Source: VAZQ01 sp963753575 (GTDB lineage: Bacteria > Pseudomonadota > Alphaproteobacteria > Rhizobiales > Xanthobacteraceae). Taken from it: DNA of 64,000 nt. Position 1 is the stretch's first letter. Each line of letters starts with the position of its first letter. Below the pieces are notes generated by a model. The model was not told where the DNA came from, did not search any database, and saw nothing but the letters and a program-made list of their open reading frames with translations. Of the stretch, positions 25,512-32,340 are shown piece after piece. The position numbers and the translations under genes were made by a program. The stretch is from positions 1,550,001 to 1,614,000 of the forward strand of contig CAVWCR010000003.1 of NCBI GenBank assembly GCA_963753575.1. Reading direction: 5' to 3'.

Positions 25512-27008
25512 ATGAAGACTCACTACGATGTTCTCGGCGTGCCACGAAATGCCAGCATAGAGACGATCAGGACTGCGTTTCGCAGGGCCGCAAAAAGATA
25601 TCACCCGGATCTCAATGGGGGTGACTCCACAGGAGAGGCACAACTGCGGCTGGTCCTCGCCGCCTACGATATGCTCAAGAAGCCCGGACTTCGGGCAGCC
25701 TACGATTGTTATCTCAGCTACCGGCGCCGTGAGCGGATACGCACATTCGCCATGACCGCCGGCGCCGGCCTGGGGAGTGGCAGTATCATGGTGGCGCTGA
25801 TGCTTGCATTGGTGAACCCGCAAGTCGCCTCCGGATCGCATCCGGCACCGCAAGTTGTGGTCGCGACCGCCAACCCGACGGCACCTCCGCGAGCAAATCC
25901 GCAAGAGACCCAAGTGACCGCCGCAGTGACCACCCCAGTGACCATCGTGGCGGTGCGCGATCGTGGGAGCAGCAAGGTCGCCAGCAAGAGCGACCGGGCC
26001 GACGCAACGGTAAACGCAGCGGTAAGCCCACCTGCGCGCGGCAATGCGCCGCGGCCTGTTCAGCAGACCGCCAACAGCCCGCGCCGGGCCGCCGATCATG
26101 CCAAGCCGGGGACACGGCTGACGAAAGAAGCGAAGCGGATGCAAGCGAGCGGCGATCCGAAAGCAGCCCTGGCATATGCCGCACGCAATCGGGGCGCGTC
26201 TGAATCCGAGGTTGCGCGTTCAAAGCTCATTGCGGTGATCGACAACGCAGAGGACGTGGCGCTGCTGAACGTCCTGGGCCTTGGCGACGGTGCAATCGCC
26301 GAGCGCGCGCAGCAACGTATTGATCGCCTGCGGGCACCGGCTCCCAATAGGCAGAGCATGGCGATGCCGCGTCATGACGCCGCCAATTCTCTCGAGAAGC
26401 GCGCGGCCCGCTTTGTGACGGCCCGTCTCGCCGCCTGGGCATCGATCAGCGCCGGCAGCCTTGGCACATTCGCAAGCGCCTACGCCGACAAGGTTCACTA
26501 CAACGGGAGCCAGAAGTCCCGAAAGGCGATCGTTCTGGAGAAGCGCCGCTTCCTGCAGCGCTGGCCCCAGCGGACCTATGACGTGCGGCCCGGCTCCGTC
26601 ACGGTCCACTGCGTTGACATCGTATGCAAGATCACCGGCATGGTGGATTGGCAAGTCCGCAACGCGGCCCGCGCGAAATCAGCTCGCGGCGCCGCCCGGT
26701 TCGAGTACGAGATTGCCGTTTCGCACGGCGGGTTTCGCATCATCAGTGAAAGCGGCTCGGACGTAAAGCACCCGCAACAGGCCGATGCGTGCCCGAAACC
26801 AAAGACCGCCGGAACGGCAGCAAGCAAGTCTCATGAATTTGCCGCGCGATGCCTGGAGATTGCTCGGACAACACACTCGGCCAAGCGGAAGAGCGTTTTG
26901 CTCGCACGGGCGCAAGCATGGAAGCGGCACGCTGAAGCACCGGAGCGGGTCGAACTGAAGTTTGCCGATCGCTGGCCGCACGAAGCCGCGCCGCAACAAA
27001 CGCAATAA
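25512..27008 (+). CDS. J-domain membrane protein with an uncharacterised C-terminal domain
   Basis: A 498-residue protein. Residues 1-70 are a clear J domain (HYDVLGVPRNAS, then KRYHPDLNGG with the HPD motif essential for stimulating DnaK ATPase, then YDMLKKPGLRAAYD). A transmembrane helix follows at about residues 79-102 (GSGSIMVALMLALV), so the J domain should face the cytosol. The middle is a Pro/Ala/Thr linker. A C-terminal region (about residues 293-430: FVTARLAAWASISAGSLGTF, ADKVHYNGSQKSRKA, RRFLQRWPQRTYDVRPGSV) resembles NTF2/SnoaL-like alpha+beta domains. Final residues hold Cys pairs (DACPKP, ARCLEI). A membrane-bound DnaK co-chaperone is plausible. It is followed by a strong terminator. 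Confidence 0.82.
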   Translation: MKTHYDVLGVPRNASIETIRTAFRRAAKRYHPDLNGGDSTGEAQLRLVLAAYDMLKKPGLRAAYDCYLSYRRRERIRTFAMTAGAGLGSGSIMVALMLALVNPQVASGSHPAPQVVVATANPTAPPRANPQETQVTAAVTTPVTIVAVRDRGSSKVASKSDRADATVNAAVSPPARGNAPRPVQQTANSPRRAADHAKPGTRLTKEAKRMQASGDPKAALAYAARNRGASESEVARSKLIAVIDNAEDVALLNVLGLGDGAIAERAQQRIDRLRAPAPNRQSMAMPRHDAANSLEKRAARFVTARLAAWASISAGSLGTFASAYADKVHYNGSQKSRKAIVLEKRRFLQRWPQRTYDVRPGSVTVHCVDIVCKITGMVDWQVRNAARAKSARGAARFEYEIAVSHGGFRIISESGSDVKHPQQADACPKPKTAGTAASKSHEFAARCLEIARTTHSAKRKSVLLARAQAWKRHAEAPERVELKFADRWPHEAAPQQTQ

Positions 27009-27041
27009 AAACCCGCGCGCGTTTCCTCCAAGAACTCTGAC

Positions 27042-27094
27042 CTAGACCACGATCCGATCACCTTGATCGTGATCCTGGTCTAGTCTTTTTTTTT
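27042..27094 (+). terminator. rho-independent terminator after the J-domain gene
   Basis: A long hairpin, CTAGACCACGATC pairing with GATCCTGGTCTAG (12 of 13 bases) plus an inner perfect CGATCA/TGATCG pair, is followed by nine T residues. This is the clearest intrinsic terminator in the window. Confidence 0.85.
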
Positions 27095-27124
27095 AATTCG
27101 AGCATGAGTGTTTCTCTAGTCTTT

Positions 27125-27192
27125 GTGGCGGTTCAGAAGTCCGCGTTATTTTTACTGCGATCCCGAGATGCGGATTTCTGAACCGAAGCCAC
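27125..27192. repeat. palindrome with GTGGC(..)GGTTCAGAA ends
   Basis: Left arm GTGGCGGTTCAGAAGTCCGC (27125-27144) pairs with the right arm GCGGATTTCTGAACC...GCCAC (27170-27192) with one mismatch and a 3-base bulge. It lies between the terminator and the next repeat, in a 473-base stretch (27009-27481) that otherwise holds no gene. Confidence 0.75.
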
Positions 27193-27210
27193 ACTGGATC
27201 AATAAGTTGG

Positions 27211-27283
27211 TAGTGTCCTTCAATTCCAAAGTTCGCAAACGAGGCGGCCGCAGAATGATGCGGACTTTGGAATCGGGACACTA
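27211..27283. repeat. 73-bp element with TAGTGTCC ends, related to the 23.6-kb repeat
   Basis: The ends TAGTGTCC and GGACACTA are inverted, with inner TTCCAAAGTTCG/CGGACTTTGGAA. Its interior contains the complement of CGCATCATTCTGCGGC and CCTCGTTTGC, also present in the 23567-23739 element. It codes for nothing recognisable. Confidence 0.75.
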
Positions 27284-27481
27284 GCCAGAGCCGCGCTTGC
27301 CTAGATCACACACTTGCCTCTGGATGGCGCGCCGCGCCCGGGACAGGGATCGGTGCAATCGCTTGCATCCGTCCCATCGGCAAATGAGACAAATGAGAAA
27401 TGAGAAATGGGAAAAGCAGGCGGCCGTTCGGAATGAGTGCGCGCAGATGCTCGATGGTACCGCGCGACCGGACGGCCTCGC

Positions 27482-29938
27482 TCAGTACAGCCCGCCGGGC
27501 CCCATGCGAATCATCCGATCAGCGTCCGGCGAGACGCCCACCGGCCGACCGTCCGCATCGGTTACCCCGATTGCCGAGTAGTAATCGGGTGGCGCCGTAC
27601 CGGGCTTGAAGGCTTCGAGGATCTGGGCGCCGCCGGGCACGGCGCGCATGCCGGTGCGCGGGTCGACGCGGATGAGCTTGATGCCGGCCGGCACGCGGAA
27701 CGGCACCGCCGGCTTGTCGGCGAGCGCGACCTTCATGAACTCGCGGAAGATCGGCGCCGCCAGCGAGCCGCCGCTGGCGCGATCGGCGATATGGCGCGGC
27801 TTGTCATAGCCCATGAACACGCCGACCACGAGGTCGGGTGAGAAGCCGATGAACCAAACGTCTTTCTCGTCATTGGTCGTGCCGGTCTTGCCGGCGATCG
27901 GCTTGCCGACTTCCCTGACGGCAGTGCCGGTCCCGCGCTGGACCACGCCTTCCATCATCGACGTGATCTGGTAGGCGGTCATCGGATCGATCACGCGCTC
28001 ACGTCGGTCGACCAGCGTCGGCTCGGGTTGGTTTTCCCATTTCTTGGCATCACAGCCGCGGCACTCGCGCTGGTCGTGCTTGTAGATGGTGTGGCCGTAG
28101 CGGTCCTGGATACGGTCGATCAGCGTCGGCGTGACCTTCTTGCCGCCGTTGTCGAACATGGCATAGGCGCCGACCATGCGCATGAGCGTGGTCTCGCCGG
28201 CCCCAAGCGAGAACGACAGGTAAGGCGGCAGGTTGTCGTAGATGCCGAAACGCTTGGCGTATTCACCGATCAGCGGCATGCCAAGATCCTGCGCGAGCCG
28301 CACCGTCATGACATTGCGCGAGCGCTCGATACCGAAGCGCAGCGTCGAGGGCCCGTAGAACTTGCCTTCGTAGTTCTCCGGCTTCCATGTCCCGCTGCCG
28401 GTTTCGACTTCAAGCGGCGCATCGAGCACGATCGATGACGGCGTGTAGCCGTTGTCGAGAGCGGCCGCGTAGACGAGCGGCTTGAACGAGGAGCCCGGCT
28501 GACGCAGCGCTTGCGTGGCGCGGTTGAACTGGCTCTGGTCGTAGGAGAAGCCGCCGACCATCGCCAAGACGCGTCCGGTCTGGGGATCCATCGCCACAAT
28601 GGCCCCGGAGATCTCGGGAACCTGCCGCAGCCGGAACTGGCGGTCCTTGCCGGCCAGTGGCTCGACGTAGATGACGTCGCCGGTCTCCAGCACCTGCGTG
28701 ACCTTGGTGGGCGTCCGACCTCGCGTCGGCCCCCAAGTCGGCTTCGCCCACTTGATGCCCTCGACCGGAATAATGCCGGTCTCACGCTCCTTCGAAAGCC
28801 CGCCGCCGGGCTCGCGACCGGGCTGGAATCCGATGCGCGCCGACTGGTCGGTCACCTCGAGCACGACCGCCATCCGCCAGGGCGCGATGTCGGACAGCGC
28901 CTTGACCTCGGCGAGCTTCGCGCCCCACTCCCCGGCCGGCTCGAGCTTGGTGACGGCACCGCGATAGCCTCGCGTCTCGTCGAAACGCACAAGCCCGTCG
29001 ACCAATTTCTGGCGCGCCAGCACCTGCAGCTTGGGATCGAGCGTGGTGCGCACCGACAGCCCGCCTTCGTAAAGCTTCTTCTCGCCGTAGTTCTCGTTGA
29101 TGTAGCGGCGGACCTCCTCGGCGAAATACTCGGCCGCGAAGATGTGGGCGCCGGTCGGGCGCTGGGTGACCTTCAGCCCTTCTTTCTTGAACTTCTCGGC
29201 ATCCGCCGCCGAAATGTAGTGGTCCTCGGCCATGCGCTCGAGCACGTAATTGCGGCGCGCAATCGCTTCCTCGCGACGACGGAACGGATGATAGTTGTTG
29301 GGCCCCTTCGGCAGTGCCGCGAGATAGGCCGCCTCGGGCACGGTCAGTTCGTGCACCGACTTGTCGAAATACAGGAGCGAAGCGGCCGCTACGCCGTACG
29401 CGCCGATCCCGAGATAGATCTCGTTGAGATAAAGCTCGAGAATCTTCTCCTTCGAAAAGGTGCGCTCGATCTTCATCGCCAACAGCGCTTCCTTGATCTT
29501 GCGCGTCCAGGACAGCTCGTTGGTCAGGAGGAAATTCTTGGCGACCTGCTGCGTGATGGTGGAGGCGCCTTGCGGCCGGCGGCCGCTGCCGTAGTTCTGT
29601 ACATAGGCAACAACTGCGCGCGCGATGCCGGAGAAATCGAGCCCATTGTGCTCGTAGAAGTTCTTGTCCTCGGCCGCGATGAAGGCATTGATGACGGTCT
29701 TCGGAATCGCCTGGATGGGCAGGTAGAGGCGCCGTTCCTTGGCGTATTCGGCGAGCAGCGAGCCGTCGGCCGCGTGCACCCGCGTCATCACCGCGGGCTC
29801 ATAGTCCTGCAGCTGTGAATAGTCCGGCAATTCCTTGGAGAAATGCCACAGAAAGCCGGCGGCTCCCGCGACGCCGACGAGGAACATGATCGTCCCTCCG
29901 GCAAAGATCCACCCCAGGAACCTCAACAAGAATCTCAT
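27482..29938 (-). CDS. mrcA: penicillin-binding protein 1A (bifunctional glycosyltransferase/transpeptidase)
   Basis: An 818-residue class A PBP that polymerises and cross-links peptidoglycan in the periplasm. An N-terminal anchor (about residues 8-32) is followed by the GT51 domain with the catalytic Glu in AAEDKNFYEHNGLD (residue 90) and QQVAKNFLLTNE. An OB-like insert follows (about residues 330-420). The transpeptidase domain has the active serine in PGSSFKPLVYAA (near residue 485), the SRN motif in ERSRNVMTV and KTG in AGKTGTTND (near residue 683). The neighbourhood with amiC and prfB matches other alphaproteobacteria. The start MRFLLRFLGWIF is the only one with a proper anchor. Confidence 0.95.
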   Translation of the reverse strand: MRFLLRFLGWIFAGGTIMFLVGVAGAAGFLWHFSKELPDYSQLQDYEPAVMTRVHAADGSLLAEYAKERRLYLPIQAIPKTVINAFIAAEDKNFYEHNGLDFSGIARAVVAYVQNYGSGRRPQGASTITQQVAKNFLLTNELSWTRKIKEALLAMKIERTFSKEKILELYLNEIYLGIGAYGVAAASLLYFDKSVHELTVPEAAYLAALPKGPNNYHPFRRREEAIARRNYVLERMAEDHYISAADAEKFKKEGLKVTQRPTGAHIFAAEYFAEEVRRYINENYGEKKLYEGGLSVRTTLDPKLQVLARQKLVDGLVRFDETRGYRGAVTKLEPAGEWGAKLAEVKALSDIAPWRMAVVLEVTDQSARIGFQPGREPGGGLSKERETGIIPVEGIKWAKPTWGPTRGRTPTKVTQVLETGDVIYVEPLAGKDRQFRLRQVPEISGAIVAMDPQTGRVLAMVGGFSYDQSQFNRATQALRQPGSSFKPLVYAAALDNGYTPSSIVLDAPLEVETGSGTWKPENYEGKFYGPSTLRFGIERSRNVMTVRLAQDLGMPLIGEYAKRFGIYDNLPPYLSFSLGAGETTLMRMVGAYAMFDNGGKKVTPTLIDRIQDRYGHTIYKHDQRECRGCDAKKWENQPEPTLVDRRERVIDPMTAYQITSMMEGVVQRGTGTAVREVGKPIAGKTGTTNDEKDVWFIGFSPDLVVGVFMGYDKPRHIADRASGGSLAAPIFREFMKVALADKPAVPFRVPAGIKLIRVDPRTGMRAVPGGAQILEAFKPGTAPPDYYSAIGVTDADGRPVGVSPDADRMIRMGPGGLY

Positions 29939-30134
29939 CGTCGTCGTCCTGCGCCCGTACGAAGAGCCCGGTCTCCGCCCCCAGCCGCGAGCTGCGGCCC
30001 TGTTAGCCCACCCCCGATGGCTGAATTTGGCAGGATTCCCCCGATGTCGCTAGCCGCCGCCCCGGCTGGATCAATCAGCCAAAATCGTCGATTTTTGTGT
30101 TGAATCTGAGGCCGGTACACGCGCTGTCCCCAGG

Positions 30135-31427
30135 TCAATTACCACCCGCCCGCACCGCTCCGACGGTATGGGCGTTAAAGAAGGTGGCGATCGCATGCAA
30201 GACCGCGTCGGCGGCCCTCCCGCGCCATGCCTCCGAGGTCATGGATTGCAGGTCACGCCGATTGGTCACATAGCCGAGCTCGACCAGAACCGAGGGGATG
30301 TCCGGCGCCTTGAGCACCACGAAGCTTGCCGACTTCAACGGCTCCTTGTGAAGCCTTGCGGTATTGCGCAGCTCCCTGACCAAGGTTCGGGCAAACTGTA
30401 CCGAAAACGTCTTGGTCTCGCGCTTGGCCAGATCGATCAGAATGTCGGCGACGTCGCTTGATTCGGCGGACAGGTCGAGCCCAGCAATCACGTCGGCGCG
30501 GTTCTCGCTCTCGGCCAGACGGGCGGCGGCATCGTCGGATGCGGTCTCCGAGAGGGTATAGATTGTCGCCCCCTGCGCATCGCCCTCGCCTTTCTCCAGC
30601 GCATCAGCGTGAATCGAAATGAACAGCGCGGCCTTGCGCTCGCGCGCAAAATGCACCCGGTCAGCCAGTGCCACGAACGTGTCGTCCGTGCGGGTCATGG
30701 CGACGCGATACTTGCCGGTCTTTTCGAGCTTGTCGCGCAACAGCAGCGCGAACTCGAGCACGATCGTCTTTTCGGGACTCTCGCTCGGCGCCAGGCGGGT
30801 GCCGGCGTCGGGGCCGCCGTGGCCGGGATCGAGCACGATCAGCGGCCGTGGATCGGTCGGCTTCGCGTGCGGCGGCTCTTGCCCATGGTTGCGCAGAGCT
30901 CGGTCGGGCGCGCGGTTGTTGAGCGCAATCATGCGCATGAAGGCGTCGCGATTCGTCGAGGCGAGGTCGACGACAAGCCGCGCCGGCTGGTCGTTGACGG
31001 CGTCCAGCACGTGCGCCCGTTCGATCTTGGCCGGGTGCGCAAGGTCGATCACGATGCGGGAGCCGCCTCGCATCACCAGGCCGAACCGAAACGCCTTGAT
31101 GAGACCGCGTCCCTTGTCTCCGGCCTTGGCCGGGAAGGCGAAAATCACCTGCGGCATATCCACAATCACCCGGTAGGGATTGGCAAGCGCGAACGCGTGC
31201 ACGTTGACCGGGCGGTCGAGATCAACAATGAGCCTGGTCTTGCGCTCATCGCCCGCAACACGCACGTCGCTTGCGACCGGAAAGTCGCCGGGCGCTCTCG
31301 TCTCGGGCGCCGCAGCCTGCGCCGCGCCGAGGAGCGCCACAAGGATCAGTCCTGCCAAGCTCACCGCGCGGATCGGCATATGGATCAACATACGGATCAA
31401 CATGGAGATTTCGGGCAATCCCGCCAT
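30135..31427 (-). CDS. amiC: N-acetylmuramoyl-L-alanine amidase with AMIN domain
   Basis: A 430-residue secreted amidase that cleaves the amide bond between MurNAc and the stem peptide during cell separation. A signal peptide (about residues 20-40, AVSLAGLILVALLGAAQA) precedes an AMIN domain (about residues 55-150, VRVAGDERKTRLIVDLDRPV). The Amidase_3 domain then starts at VLDPGHGGPDAG, with the zinc ligand His; FISIHADA and the later VELGYVTN follow. The start at 31427 has a strong purine-rich site; repeated MLIR, MLIH and MPIR in the leader come from a 12-bp tandem repeat. It is divergent from rne and upstream of mrcA. Confidence 0.93.
   Translation of the reverse strand: MAGLPEISMLIRMLIHMPIRAVSLAGLILVALLGAAQAAAPETRAPGDFPVASDVRVAGDERKTRLIVDLDRPVNVHAFALANPYRVIVDMPQVIFAFPAKAGDKGRGLIKAFRFGLVMRGGSRIVIDLAHPAKIERAHVLDAVNDQPARLVVDLASTNRDAFMRMIALNNRAPDRALRNHGQEPPHAKPTDPRPLIVLDPGHGGPDAGTRLAPSESPEKTIVLEFALLLRDKLEKTGKYRVAMTRTDDTFVALADRVHFARERKAALFISIHADALEKGEGDAQGATIYTLSETASDDAAARLAESENRADVIAGLDLSAESSDVADILIDLAKRETKTFSVQFARTLVRELRNTARLHKEPLKSASFVVLKAPDIPSVLVELGYVTNRRDLQSMTSEAWRGRAADAVLHAIATFFNAHTVGAVRAGGN
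31377..31405 (-). repeat. 12-bp tandem repeat in the amiC signal peptide
   Basis: The units CATATGGATCAA (31377-31388) and CATACGGATCAA (31389-31400) are followed by a partial third copy (CATGGAGAT). In amiC they encode the repeating MLIR/MLIH/MPIR segment before the hydrophobic core and supply extra in-frame ATG codons. Confidence 0.75.
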
Positions 31428-31795
31428 GTCCCTTCCCCCTTAAGGACCCATGGTTAACCGGCTGTTAAGGGCAAAGTTGTGGTCCGCCCCAGGACCTGAA
31501 CCTCGGCATAGAATTTGGATCGCAACACGCCGGCATGGCCCGACGTACGAGAATCACTATAAGCGCCGCCTTGCCGGCACCAGCCAGCCTCATGATCGAG
31601 AGCCTTCCCAAGACCGAGAGCTTTCTCAAGGCCGGTATCCCCATGCTTAACTGGTGATAACTTTACCAGGCGCGCAGCCGACACCAGCCGTCAAGACGCC
31701 CTAAAGATGCCCAAAGACACCGGGGCAGCCGGTCTTTTGCCCCCTGCCGCAGCGGCCCGCCGCCCAAGGCTACGTGATTCAACGCGAAATGCTCC
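31428..31795. other. amiC-rne intergenic region, upstream part
   Basis: No gene is supported in this stretch. It contains the amiC promoter region and two 18-base units (GAGAGCCTTCCCAAGACC at 31598-31615, GAGAGCTTTCTCAAGGCC at 31616-31633). An excess of CCGCAGCGGCCCGCCG-type GC tracts near 31745 may fold. Confidence 0.5.
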
Positions 31796-31824
31796 TTGTC
31801 AACACCACGTCGGACCCGTAATAA
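31796..31824 (+). promoter_or_regulatory. candidate sigma-70-type promoter for rne
   Basis: TTGTCA (31796-31801), a spacer of exactly 17 bases, and TAATAA (31819-31824) fit the -35/-10 consensus well. It predicts a start near 31831 and a 5' leader of about 510 bases for rne. No experiment supports it here. Confidence 0.55.
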
Positions 31825-32340
31825 GGAGCCGCTGACGGTTTAGAATTCCGGTTATGCCGCGTTCGGGCATACGGCAGCCGTCCAGGAACTGCTCCCTGTC
31901 AATCGCGGGAGGGAACTTGGGTGGTCGATCCGCACGGTCATGCGTCGGCGCAACGTCGGATCATCGAGGCCGATGTCCTTGTAGAGCACAGCCGGTGTCG
32001 CGCGTGGCTTCATGGCTCCGCCGACAGCGGTGCGGCCGATCCCTTCGGCCGTATCGTATCGACGTCGTCAGCCAACCAGTAACAGCGGCCGCACCCCTCG
32101 CTGCCGCTCCGTCACGGGCCAAAGGCATGCTACGACCGCGCGTCGAGAGCCAACCCGCAAGCTATCGCAGTTCACACCGCGTCGCGGGGCGACGCTACAC
32201 TGGACGATGCGGAGCTCCCGGGCGCGTTCAAGGCCCATCCGTTCCACACCAGTCAGTCAGGCACCTGGTCGCGCCATTCTGCATTGCCATTACGGCCCGC
32301 AGGACGGCGGCGTTGGCGCCTGCGTTCATGAGATTATTCA
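31825..32340 (+). other. long untranslated leader of rne (probable)
   Basis: About 510 bases lie between the candidate promoter and the rne start with no supported reading frame. Long leaders bound and cut by RNase E itself give autoregulation of rne in enterobacteria; a similar role here is inference. CTCCCTGTCAATCGCGGGAG (about 31890-31909) could form a short hairpin (CTCCC/GGGAG). Confidence 0.45.
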
